DNA of 64,000 nt, taken from Actinoalloteichus_B caeruleus (GTDB lineage: Bacteria; Actinomycetota; Actinomycetes; Mycobacteriales; Pseudonocardiaceae). The DNA lies in NCBI RefSeq assembly GCF_000718005.1, contig NZ_JODV01000011.1; one strand, written 5' to 3'. The notes beneath the pieces were generated by a model, which was not told the DNA's origin, did not search any database, and saw only the letters and a program-made list of their open reading frames with translations. Made by a program: the position numbers and the translations under genes. This document shows, piece by piece, positions 44,050 through 52,460 of the stretch. The first letter of the stretch is position 1, and every line of letters starts with the position of its first letter.

Positions 44050-45895
44050 GGTTGACCTCCTGTCGAGCGAACGGTGGAGCCAGGCTGCGGAGCCAGACCT
44101 CGCAGGCGATGGTGTCGGACAGGAACCCAGGCGCCAGACCTGACGGTCTGAAGGATCGCAGGCAGCCGCGTAGAACGTCCTCGTTGACCAGGCCCAACTC
44201 AGCCAGCAGCGACTGGTCGAACAGCTCGATCGCACGATGCTGATTGGTGGACCAACCACGGTAGATGTCGTCGTTGTAGTGTGCCTTGGTGCGTCGTGCG
44301 AGCAGTGGCGCTGGCACGGTGTCGGCGACCGCAGTTCGTAGCAAGGGCTTGGGTTGCCAGGGATCGACGCGATCCCATGGGACCACCGACAGAGCCGCTT
44401 CCACCACCGATCGGTCAAAGTACGGGAACTCAGCGGGCACACCATGCGCCATTAGCGCGTCCCGGTACAAGGAGGAGCGGTAGGCAGTGGACCGTATCCG
44501 TACCAGGGTGGCATGAGTGCTGTGCTCTGCGAGCGGAGCTGGTGCGATATCGAGTATGGCGGAACGGACGAGTCGTTCGGCGTCACCGCTCGCCCACTGA
44601 GGTAGCAGAGGTTGTGCCTCCCATCCGACCGCGTCGTATTCCGCACCAGCCTCGGTCCTGAGGGAGCGGGCTGCCCGCCACAACCAGCGTGGGTAGGAGG
44701 GGAGGGACACTACTGCCCGCAACAGTTGGGTTAGGGAGAAGTCCCGGAGCGCCGCATGGCCACGCAAATGCCGCCACCCGAGCCGAGGGCGCCTGCGCAG
44801 TGTGTGTCGGAGGTACGCTAACGGCGGAAGTAGGACTTCGTCACCGCCCTGCCCGTTGAGATGTAAGCGCACGCCTCGATCGGCGAGCAGCTCGGCGAGG
44901 TGGCGGACCCGCGCCGATGCGGCTGCGAACGGTGGTGGTTCGTCCATTCCGCCTATCGCTGTCGGTAGGTCGTCGAAGAACAGTGGAGTTCGCTGGGCAT
45001 CCAGTACCACGTGCTTGGCTGGGGCGAGGTGCTTGCCAACGCGAAGTGCCCACATCAAGTCGTCGTTCGCTGGTGACGACGACGCTGGCGTCACCAGCAG
45101 CAGCCTCGATCGATCGCTAAGGGCTTCTCCTGCCAGGCAGCTGAGTGTGGTGGAGTCCATGCCCCCAGACAGTTGGACACTTGTCGGGCTGGCTGAGGCG
45201 CGCATGCGGCCGGCGACCGCGGTACGAAGTTCATCTGCCAGGATCGGAGCGCCTTGAGCGCAGGGATTGGTCGCTGCGGGCGGTACCCAGTACCGGCCAG
45301 TGCGGGCGACGTTCCGGCCGAGCGAGAGTCGGTGTCCCGGTGCCAGCGCATGAACTCCGTTGAACGGGGTCATTAACTCTCGTATCGGGCTGGGCATATC
45401 TGGGGAGGTTAACCGCGCGGCAAGCCAGGTCCGTGACACTGGCGCATCGATCAGGCGGCGTAGCACGTCCGCGTGGTTGGAAACCACGGTGGCCTTGTTG
45501 ATGTGGCAGGTGTAAACCCTTCGGAAACCCGTCACGTCACCAAATACCACCATCCCGTCGGGACCGCTGATGACGAGGTGGTAGCTGCCACGCATGGATG
45601 TCAACGCATCGAAGTCACCCCGTCGGGCCGAACGTTCAACATTCTTTCGCAGCTGCGCCGAATCAACCAGGCAGCTGCCGATTACCGCCACACGTATCGC
45701 GCCGAAGAAAACCGTGCGGAGATCGTCTCCATTCCTGTGGTTCACCATCAACCACGGTCGACCAGAAGCGTGTGCCGCCGCAGGGCCGGCTTCGGCCAAC
45801 AGTGATCGTGCGACTGGTTCGCAGTGATCCAAGTCGGGCAACGCGCACCACCAACGAACCCGACCTGCACTACCTCGTTCCCTCGTCGCGGTCAT
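44036..45895 (-). CDS. Lasso peptide macrolactam synthetase (C protein)
   Basis: The 619-residue product is an asparagine synthetase B homologue that adenylates the side-chain carboxylate of the core Asp and closes the ring on Gly1. The N-terminal glutaminase-like part lacks the catalytic Cys2, as in lasso cyclases; the ATP-pyrophosphatase motif SGGMDS is at residues 243-248, followed by GMDEPPPFAAAS and LNGQGGDEVLL. Two rare TTA leucine codons occur at residues 162 and 174. The ATG overlaps the stop of the precursor gene (ATGA), coupling both. Confidence 0.94.
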   Translation of the reverse strand: MTATRERGSAGRVRWWCALPDLDHCEPVARSLLAEAGPAAAHASGRPWLMVNHRNGDDLRTVFFGAIRVAVIGSCLVDSAQLRKNVERSARRGDFDALTSMRGSYHLVISGPDGMVVFGDVTGFRRVYTCHINKATVVSNHADVLRRLIDAPVSRTWLAARLTSPDMPSPIRELMTPFNGVHALAPGHRLSLGRNVARTGRYWVPPAATNPCAQGAPILADELRTAVAGRMRASASPTSVQLSGGMDSTTLSCLAGEALSDRSRLLLVTPASSSPANDDLMWALRVGKHLAPAKHVVLDAQRTPLFFDDLPTAIGGMDEPPPFAAASARVRHLAELLADRGVRLHLNGQGGDEVLLPPLAYLRHTLRRRPRLGWRHLRGHAALRDFSLTQLLRAVVSLPSYPRWLWRAARSLRTEAGAEYDAVGWEAQPLLPQWASGDAERLVRSAILDIAPAPLAEHSTHATLVRIRSTAYRSSLYRDALMAHGVPAEFPYFDRSVVEAALSVVPWDRVDPWQPKPLLRTAVADTVPAPLLARRTKAHYNDDIYRGWSTNQHRAIELFDQSLLAELGLVNEDVLRGCLRSFRPSGLAPGFLSDTIACEVWLRSLAPPFARQEVNHEHI

Positions 45896-46044
45896 GGCGA
45901 CCAGTAGCCACCAGCATCACCGTCGTCTGAGTGTGGCCTGCTGTAGTTACCCCTTGTTACACACCCGAAATCACCAACCACCGTCAACTCTGGTGGCTCG
46001 TACGGCTCCAGACCAGCGGTATCGGACGATTCATCGTTGGTCAT
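45892..46044 (-). CDS. Lasso peptide precursor (A), 50 aa
   Basis: This short gene begins at ATG 46044 with AGGGG six bases upstream and ends at TGA overlapping the cyclase start. The 31-residue leader contains the B1-recognition pattern: Tyr15, Pro18, Leu20, Gly24 and Thr30 in YEPPELTVVGDFGCVTR, fitting YxxPxLxxxG with Thr at the penultimate leader position. The predicted core is the last 19 residues, GNYSRPHSDDGDAGGYWSP. Gly1 and Asp9 allow a nine-membered isopeptide ring; Asp10-Gly11 is a classic aspartimide-prone pair for the PIMT-like enzyme. It is easily missed because it is only 153 bp long. Identification is from sequence and position; the cleavage site is inferred from the Thr-2 rule. 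Confidence 0.92.
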   Translation of the reverse strand: MTNDESSDTAGLEPYEPPELTVVGDFGCVTRGNYSRPHSDDGDAGGYWSP

Positions 46045-46102
46045 CGGCAGCCCCTGTCACGATCGAACATGTCCCGACGTGGCGCGACCCCGCACAATAC
46101 TC

Positions 46103-46135
46103 ATAGTAACCTACTATACGCGTACTGTGACAGTA
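46103..46135. promoter_or_regulatory. Two palindromes in the lasso operon promoter
   Basis: TACTGT-G-ACAGTA (46123-46135) and ATAGTA-ACC-TACTAT (46103-46117) lie 60-90 bases before the precursor start in AT-rich DNA. TATAGT on the minus strand, overlapping the second palindrome, is a plausible -10 element, so a regulator bound here could block transcription. No regulator gene is in the cluster. Confidence 0.5.
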
Positions 46136-46279
46136 GTCTGCCTGGTTCTTTGAGGGATCGCCCCTGCCTCTGGTTCCTCCTCCGCCGGTCCGTGTAGCTG
46201 GTACGCCCAGTGGCATCCGGTCTGGAGCATCTGGCGCCCAGGAGCCCAACGCGCCGACCCACCCCGGTGGCGCGTGGGC

Positions 46280-48481
46280 TCACCCCCTGGCCGGGGCGTG
46301 GGCCTCGACCTCCACGAGGCCACCGAGCACGGTGGGCAGCGGGCCCTGGTGCAGCACGCCGAGGCGCTGGGTGGCGCGGGTGAGCGCGACGTACAGTTCC
46401 GCCGCTCCACGCGGGCCGTCGGCGAGGATCCGCCCCGGCTCCACGATCAGGACGGCGTCGAACTCCAGCCCCTTCGTCTCCGACGCCGGCACCGCGCCGG
46501 GAACGCCCGGCGGCCCGATCACCACACTCGTGCCCTCCCGGCCCGCCTCGTCCCGGACGAACTCCTCGACCGCGGCCGGCAACTCGGCCTCGGTGACCCG
46601 CCGTGACCAGGGGCGGACACCGCAGGCGCGCACCGACTCCGGTGGCTGGACCCCGGGGGCGAACTCCGCGAGCAGCGCCGCCGCGACGGACATGATCTCG
46701 GCCGGCGTCCGGTAGTTCACCGCCAGCGGCCGGTACGCCCACCGGCCCGGCACGTACGGCTCCAACACCGCGTCCCACGAGGTCGCCCCGGCCGCCGACC
46801 GGCGTTGCGCCAGGTCACCGACCACGGTGAACGACCTGCTGGGGCAGCGCCGCATCAACACCCGCCAGTCCATCTCGGACAGTTCCTGGGCCTCGTCGAC
46901 CACGACGTGCCGGTAGGTCCAGTTCCGGTCGGCCGCCGCCCGCTCGGCGACATCCCGGGTGTCGCCCTCGACGAAGCGGTCCGCCAGGTCCTCCGCGTAC
47001 AGGAGGTCCTGGGCGAGCAGGTGGTCCTCGTCGTCCATCAGGTCGTGGCGTTCGGTCTGGAGGATCTCCAACACGCCGGCCGCGTACTCGGCCTCCGCCC
47101 GCTGCTCCCGGTCCGCCGCCCGCTCGGCCCGCGCCGCCGCCGGGTCCCGGCCCAGCAGGTCGACCAGTTCGTCGAGGAGCGGCACGTCCGACACCGTCCA
47201 CGCCTCCCCGTCGGAGCGCAGCAGCGCCGGGTCCGCGCCGGCCGCCCGCAGCCGTTCCGGCGACGTGTACAGCGGCGTGAGCAGGGTCTCCGGGGTCAAC
47301 ACCGGCCACAGTTCGTCGACGGCGGCGGTGAAACCCGCGTGCTCGGCGAGTTCGGTGAGCAGGTCCGCCCGCATGTCCTCCCACGCCTCCTTGTCGTCCC
47401 TGGTCAGCCAGCCCTTCCCGATCCGGGCGATCGCCCGTTCGGTGAGCACGTAGGTGACGATCTCCACGAACACCGCGCGGGCCTCGTTGTGCGGGAGGCC
47501 GCTGGCCCGCGCCTCCTGGCGGGCCCACTCCGCCGTCTCGGCGTCGATCCGCACCGTGACGTCCTCCAGCTCGATCGGCAGCGGCCGCTCGGGAAGCCGT
47601 TGCCGATCGGCGACCGCGGCCGCCAACACGTCCAGGATCCGGAGTGAACCCTTCAGCCGCGCGACCTCAGGAGTGTCCTCGGCGGCCACCCGGAGACCGG
47701 GCACGAGGCCGCCGGGAGTCGTGAACACCACGTTCGACTCGCCCAGCGACGGCAGCACCCGGCTGATGTGGTTCAGGAACGCCGGGTTGGGGCCCACGAC
47801 GAGCACGCCGTGGCGTTCCATCCGGTCCCGTCGCGTGTAGAGGAGGTACGCGACGCGGTGCAGGGCCACCACGGTCTTCCCGGTTCCCGGGCCGCCCTCG
47901 ATCACCAGGACCCCGGGGTGGTCCAGCCGGATGATCTCGTCCTGCTCGGCCTGGATGGTCGCCACGATGTCGCGCATGCCCTCGCCGCGCGGGGCGTTCA
48001 CGGCGGCGAGCAGTGCCGCGTCCCCCCGTTCGTCCCCACCCGGTCGGCCGAGCACCTCGTCGGTGAAGCCGACCAGGTGGCGTCCGCGCGAGTGGAACTG
48101 CCGGCGCCGGCGCATGTTCTCCGGGTTCGCGGCGGTGGCCACGTAGAACGCGCGGGACGCGGGTGCCCGCCAGTCCAGCAGCAGCGGCGTGTAGTCGTCG
48201 TCCCTGTCGAGGATCCCGATGCGCCCGATGTAGGTGCGCTCGCCGGTCACGGCGTCCAACCGGCCGAAGCACAGCCCGCCGTCGGCCACCGCCAACCGCC
48301 GGATCTCCCGGCCGGCGGCGCGCACCCGCACGTCACGCTCCATCGGCGATCCCCCGTCGCCGGCCAACGCCGCCTGGTGTTCGGCGGTCGCCCGTTCCCG
48401 TTCCTCGTCGAGCCGCGCGTACAGCCCCGCCACGTACGCCCGCTCTGATCGCAGTTCGTCCTCGTACCCCTGAACTGACAC
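46280..48481 (-). CDS. HelD/HelR-type UvrD-like helicase acting on RNA polymerase
   Basis: The 733-residue product has an N-terminal coiled coil (YEDELRSERAYVAGLYARLDEERERATAEH) of the kind HelD inserts into RNA polymerase, Walker A GGPGTGKT at 196-203 with VVALHRVAYLLYTRRDRM, and later UvrD/PcrA motifs (VVVDEAQELSEMDWRVLMRR, VGDLAQRRSAAGATSWD, VNYRTPAEI, ETKGLEFDAVLIVEP, YVALTRATQRLGVLH). HelD proteins eject stalled polymerase, and the HelR subgroup gives rifampicin tolerance by displacing the drug. The RAE palindrome about 310 bases upstream supports HelR. GTG at 48481 has GAGGGG upstream. It lies 235 bases upstream of the lasso precursor on the same strand. Confidence 0.88.
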   Translation of the reverse strand: MSVQGYEDELRSERAYVAGLYARLDEERERATAEHQAALAGDGGSPMERDVRVRAAGREIRRLAVADGGLCFGRLDAVTGERTYIGRIGILDRDDDYTPLLLDWRAPASRAFYVATAANPENMRRRRQFHSRGRHLVGFTDEVLGRPGGDERGDAALLAAVNAPRGEGMRDIVATIQAEQDEIIRLDHPGVLVIEGGPGTGKTVVALHRVAYLLYTRRDRMERHGVLVVGPNPAFLNHISRVLPSLGESNVVFTTPGGLVPGLRVAAEDTPEVARLKGSLRILDVLAAAVADRQRLPERPLPIELEDVTVRIDAETAEWARQEARASGLPHNEARAVFVEIVTYVLTERAIARIGKGWLTRDDKEAWEDMRADLLTELAEHAGFTAAVDELWPVLTPETLLTPLYTSPERLRAAGADPALLRSDGEAWTVSDVPLLDELVDLLGRDPAAARAERAADREQRAEAEYAAGVLEILQTERHDLMDDEDHLLAQDLLYAEDLADRFVEGDTRDVAERAAADRNWTYRHVVVDEAQELSEMDWRVLMRRCPSRSFTVVGDLAQRRSAAGATSWDAVLEPYVPGRWAYRPLAVNYRTPAEIMSVAAALLAEFAPGVQPPESVRACGVRPWSRRVTEAELPAAVEEFVRDEAGREGTSVVIGPPGVPGAVPASETKGLEFDAVLIVEPGRILADGPRGAAELYVALTRATQRLGVLHQGPLPTVLGGLVEVEAHAPARG

Positions 48482-49216
48482 GTTCCCCTCACAGTGCCTG
48501 GAGATGGTGTGAGCCTCGGCGGTTTCCTCGCGTGCCCGGAGGAGCCGCCGGTTCCCCCTGCCCGTTCGCCCCGCGCCGATCCCACCCGCAGGGGCACGAG
48601 GAGGCGTTTCCCGAGGTGACGCGTCTGGTCGCGGCCACGGATCCGCCTCGTCGTGCCGTCCGCTCCCGGTGGGTGGCACTCGGGGTTCGGCGTCGCCGTG
48701 CGTCCGTCCGTCGACGGCGGCACGGCCACGCCTCCCCGCCAGTGTCCACGGCTGCTGGCTTCGGCCGGGCGATTCTGGAGCATCACCGGGGTCTTGCCGC
48801 AAGACCCCGGGTGCGCTATATGTTGAACTTGGCGGGGAGCGGAGCCGTGTTCCCGGTGTGCAGCTGGTGTGTTCGCGCCGCCCGCGTCCATTCCTCGTGG
48901 TGACTCCGCCCGCCGCTTCGTCGCGTTCGCGCTCGTTCTCCCTGGTCCGCCTGGCACGACCGTTCGGGCGCCCTGAGGTCGTGCTGCCCCGCCCACATCC
49001 GCGCTGTCGCTCGCGCCGCCCGTGCGCGCGCACCGCGCGGCGGCTGGGCGGCCCCCGGCGCACGTGTCTGGCTCGGCAGCAGGTCAGCGGCGTGCGTGGC
49101 GACGACGGGGGAACGCGCACCAAGGAATCTGACCGACGTCGAGGTGTGGGCGAGCGTGCCGAGATCGCGGGCCGGACGTCGGGTCCCCGGACCGCCGGTG
49201 CCGGCGCGGCTCGGCC
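48482..49216 (-). promoter_or_regulatory. Long 5' region of the HelR-like gene
   Basis: No gene is seen in this 735-bp stretch. On the minus strand AAGTTCAACATATAGC near 48830 resembles a promoter (-10 CATATA), placed just before the RAE palindrome, which would give an untranslated leader of about 300 bases. Confidence 0.45.
48786..48810. promoter_or_regulatory. Rifamycin-associated element (RAE)-like palindrome
   Basis: A perfect 25-bp palindrome with arms CCGGGGTCTTGC and GCAAGACCCCGG around a single C. The central GGGGNCTTGC/GCAAGNCCCC form matches the RAE found upstream of rifampicin-inducible resistance genes in actinomycetes. It is adjacent to the inferred promoter of the HelR-like gene. 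Confidence 0.75.
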
Positions 49217-49690
49217 TCAGGCGGTCCGCTTCCCCCGCCGCGCGGCCACGGCCACGCGCGGGACGGCCTCCCCGGTTCCGGGCACCTCGCGACCGGGCTT
49301 GTCGTGAGCCGAGGGCATCCGCGTGGAGACCAGCACCTCCTCGACGAGGCCGAGCAGGTACCGGATCTCCCCGACGGTCGGCGTCAGCTCGTAGGCGTGC
49401 AGGTGGCAGGCGCGGGAGAGCCCCTGCCACGCCCGGTTCATCGGCGTGGCGATCTCGGGGTGGAGCTCGCCGAGCACGAGGAGCCTCGACCGCGTCGTGG
49501 GTCTCCCGTCAGTGCGCAGGGGCAGGTCGGCCCGCACCCAGAGCTGGTTCAGGACCTGTTCCAGCGCGTAGCGGCCGAGGAACGCGGAGCCCCGCAGCGC
49601 GACGCCCGGCCCGAGTCCGAACCGACCCGCCGCGAGAGCCCGCGCCAGCCCGAGTGCCCTCCCGGCGGGCACGTCCTCCGTGTCGCTCAC
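49217..49690 (-). CDS. HEPN-like effector of a putative SMC-ATPase defence pair
   Basis: The 157-residue helical protein (GVALRGSAFLGRYALEQVLNQLW, TTRSRLLVLGELHPEIATPMNRAWQGLSRACHLHAYELTPTVGEIRYLL) contains R93-ACHL-H98, matching the RX4-6H motif of HEPN ribonucleases. Its GTG overlaps the stop of the Rad50-like ATPase gene by four bases. The C-terminal 30 residues are basic and probably disordered. A nuclease role is inferred from motif and context. Confidence 0.7.
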   Translation of the reverse strand: MSDTEDVPAGRALGLARALAAGRFGLGPGVALRGSAFLGRYALEQVLNQLWVRADLPLRTDGRPTTRSRLLVLGELHPEIATPMNRAWQGLSRACHLHAYELTPTVGEIRYLLGLVEEVLVSTRMPSAHDKPGREVPGTGEAVPRVAVAARRGKRTA

Positions 49691-52134
49691 GCCAGCTTCC
49701 CCAGGGCCGCCACGAACTCCTCCAGACCCTTGACCGCGGCCTCCGGGCCGAGGGAGAGGCCCTTGTGCACCTGTCCGTTGCAGAGGGCCAGTGTCTGGTT
49801 CCGCGAGGGGGAACGACCGCACCAGTCGTTGAGTTCGTCCTGCCCGCCGAGAGCCAGCGTCACCCGCTCCCGGGTCAACCTGGCTTCCTCCCAACGCCGT
49901 TCCCGCTCCTCGCGGGACATGCCCTGCCTGGACTGGTGGCGGTCGTGGAGGTCCTTGGCGGCCGACTCCACCGCCAACCGGCAGATCCCCGGCAGTGCGA
50001 GGTGGAGCGCCTCGACGGGCAGGGCCGGGTCCTTCACCAACGCCCGGGCGTCCTCGACGTGCCGGAACGCCGGGCTCGGGCAAGGCCGCACCTTGACCGC
50101 CGAGTTCATGCCCCGGGTGACCTCGATGACGCGGGCCTCCACTCCCAGGGTCCGCACGGCCTGGGGGAGGCGGTCGTCGTGGGTGAAGACCACCACCTGG
50201 CGGTCCTGGGCGATCCGCTCCAGCACCCGCACGAACCCGTCGATCTTGGACAGGTCGAAGGCCTGGATCGGGTCGTCGAGCACGACGAACCGGAACGGGC
50301 TGGACGGCGCGGTGGCGCGGGGGAGGAACAGCGAGAGGCTGAGGGCGTGGGACTCGCCCTGGCTCGTCAGGCCGAGCGCGGAGCCCTCCTCACCGTCCAC
50401 GCCTGCGGTGAACCGAACGGTGCGGCGGGTGTGCCGGCCCTCCAGGGTCAGGTTGCCCAGGCTGACGTTGCTCTCCTGCCGGAGGCTCGCCCAGACCTCC
50501 TGGATCTCGCCCGACAGCTCGGCGACCCGCTCGTCCCGGATCGTGGTCTCGTTCCTCTCCAGCCACTTCACGGCCTGGTCGGCGGCGCGCACCACCTCCC
50601 TGTGGGGTTCCGCGCGTTTGTTGGCGTCCAGCCAGCGGGACAGTTCGAGGGCGACGGGTGCCCAGCGTTCCTCGCGTTCGTCGAGGTGGGCGGCGGCCTG
50701 CTCGCGGACTTCGGCCATCGCGGCGGCCAGCTCGGGCCGGCGGGCGAGGAGATGGTCGGCCAGCGCGGGCAGCTCGGTCGGGGCGTCGAACCAGCGGTTC
50801 GTCGCGGCGGTGAGGGCGGGCAGGGCCGGGAGGGCGAGGGGCTCCTCGGTCGCCGGGGGCGTGGGCACCGATTCCAGCAGCGCCCGCGCCTGCCGGCGGG
50901 CCTCGGCGGTCCGCTCCGCGACCCGCCGCTGCCGTTCCGCGTCGAGGTGGTGTTCCTGGAGGGTGTCCTCGGCCTTGCGCCGCCACTCCCCGTCGAGGCG
51001 GCCCGTCCCGCACACCGGGCAGTCCCGTTCCCCCTGCTCGGCGTGCAGTTCCAGGGCCTGTCGCAGCAGGTCGAGACGCCGGGCCTCGGTCCGGGCCCGG
51101 TGGGCCGTGAGTTCCTGTTCGGCCGTGTGCGCCGCCCGGAGGGTGTCGGCCGCGTCCCGCACCTCGTCCTCGGCGGGGGCGGTGAGGGTGGAGAGGATGC
51201 GCAGCGACCGGGTGGTCTCCTGCTGGCGTGCGTCGGTGCCGGTGGCGAGCGAGGTGAGCAGTTCGAGGTCACGTTTCCTCCCCAGCGCGGTGCGTGCGCG
51301 CTGGGCGCGGTCGTCCGGGACGTCCGCCAGCGTCTTCCTCAGCTCCCGAGACAGCTTGTCGGCGTGCTCCACCTCGTCCTTCGGCGCCTTGCGGCTTTCC
51401 TTGAGGTGGTTGATGGCCGAGGTGAGCCGGTCGAGGCCGAGGATCCGGGCGATCGCCTCGTGGAGCTTCATCGAGGTGGCGTGGAGCAGGGCGTTCATCT
51501 CCTGGTAGGACATGATCGGCCGGTAGTTGCGCAGGGCCTCCGCCCACCCGAGCGGGTCCCGGCCGGGGACCCGTCTCCCCAGCACTGTCCCGGTGCGCGG
51601 CTGGGTCCAGGGCTGCTGGTCGGTGTAGTCGGCGTCGCGGTCCCAGTCGATCCCGACCAGGACGTTCTCCGCCGCGCCGTCGACGGCCAGCTCGACGGCC
51701 ACCGAACAGCGGCCCCGGTGGTGCAGGTTCCGCCACTGGGTGGCCCAGGGCGACTGCTTGGAGCGCTCCGGCTCGCCGCCCCAGCGGAAGGTGCCGCCGG
51801 TGAGCGCGGTCTCCAGGCCCTCGGCGAAGCTGGACTTCCCGGAGCCGTTGCGCCCGGTCACGATGGTCAGCCCTGGCCCGGGGTGCAGGCTGAGCGTGGT
51901 GGCCGATCCGATGCCCCGGAACCCCTCGACCCGGATTTCCCGGAGGTAGGCCGTCACCGGCCGCACCGTGTCCTCGCCCGCGCTGCCCCGCTCTCCACCG
52001 ATGGTGGAGAGCAGGTCGGCCAGCTCGTCGGGGCTCTCCAAGGCCGCCAGGACCAGTTCCTTCGCGCGGTCTCCCAACGAGTCGTCCTCGGTGGCGCGGG
52101 CGGCCAGCTGAGTGACGAGGGAGGAGTCAACCAT
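49687..52134 (-). CDS. Rad50/SMC-like AAA ATPase of a putative defence pair
   Basis: The 815-residue protein has Walker A GRNGSGKSS at 94-102, then long charged coiled coils interrupted by CPVCGTG near residues 371-374 (a zinc-hook-like CxxC), a second coil, a signature-like LTSQGESHALSLSLFLPRA and Walker B FRFVVLDDPIQAFD near 615, then VFTHDD. This is the Rad50/SbcC/RloC ABC-ATPase layout. An N-terminal 60-residue helical extension precedes the ATPase. It is followed by a HEPN gene, so it probably senses DNA or infection and activates the partner, similar in style to RloC and other SMC-type defence systems. Confidence 0.82.
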   Translation of the reverse strand: MVDSSLVTQLAARATEDDSLGDRAKELVLAALESPDELADLLSTIGGERGSAGEDTVRPVTAYLREIRVEGFRGIGSATTLSLHPGPGLTIVTGRNGSGKSSFAEGLETALTGGTFRWGGEPERSKQSPWATQWRNLHHRGRCSVAVELAVDGAAENVLVGIDWDRDADYTDQQPWTQPRTGTVLGRRVPGRDPLGWAEALRNYRPIMSYQEMNALLHATSMKLHEAIARILGLDRLTSAINHLKESRKAPKDEVEHADKLSRELRKTLADVPDDRAQRARTALGRKRDLELLTSLATGTDARQQETTRSLRILSTLTAPAEDEVRDAADTLRAAHTAEQELTAHRARTEARRLDLLRQALELHAEQGERDCPVCGTGRLDGEWRRKAEDTLQEHHLDAERQRRVAERTAEARRQARALLESVPTPPATEEPLALPALPALTAATNRWFDAPTELPALADHLLARRPELAAAMAEVREQAAAHLDEREERWAPVALELSRWLDANKRAEPHREVVRAADQAVKWLERNETTIRDERVAELSGEIQEVWASLRQESNVSLGNLTLEGRHTRRTVRFTAGVDGEEGSALGLTSQGESHALSLSLFLPRATAPSSPFRFVVLDDPIQAFDLSKIDGFVRVLERIAQDRQVVVFTHDDRLPQAVRTLGVEARVIEVTRGMNSAVKVRPCPSPAFRHVEDARALVKDPALPVEALHLALPGICRLAVESAAKDLHDRHQSRQGMSREERERRWEEARLTRERVTLALGGQDELNDWCGRSPSRNQTLALCNGQVHKGLSLGPEAAVKGLEEFVAALGKLA

Positions 52135-52460
52135 CGGGCACGTACCTTTCCACCGGGTGATCGGGTCGGCGGTGCCCTATTGGAGTGTGGAGCCGGGGAG
52201 AACACGAGGATTTCACCCGCGTTCCACCCGAAAGTGAGGAAAGCTCGGCCACCAGGTGAAACAGGCTCGTGATCGGGGTCAACCCGAACGGAGCACCGGC
52301 CGGTCCCGGCGAGAAACACCGTCGCGGAATTCGCGCCTCGGCCGTCGGAATGGTCTGCCGGCGGCACGGAGATGATCCGCCGAAGCCGTGGGGCGACGGC
52401 CGGCGCGTCGATCGAGGCGGCCGACGCGAGGAATCGTGGCGGTTGGCGCTCGCGCCTCCG
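52135..52460. other. Intergenic stretch, promoter region of the ATPase-HEPN pair
   Basis: No gene is seen. The DNA is slightly less GC-rich than the neighbours, as expected for a promoter, but no clear hexamer pair stands out. Confidence 0.4.

Noticed and set aside
46031..46249. A 72-aa minus-strand reading frame as alternative lasso precursor
   Set aside because: It has no YxxP leader motif or Gly-start core with Asp/Glu at 7-9, and it is in a different frame from the clear precursor that overlaps it.
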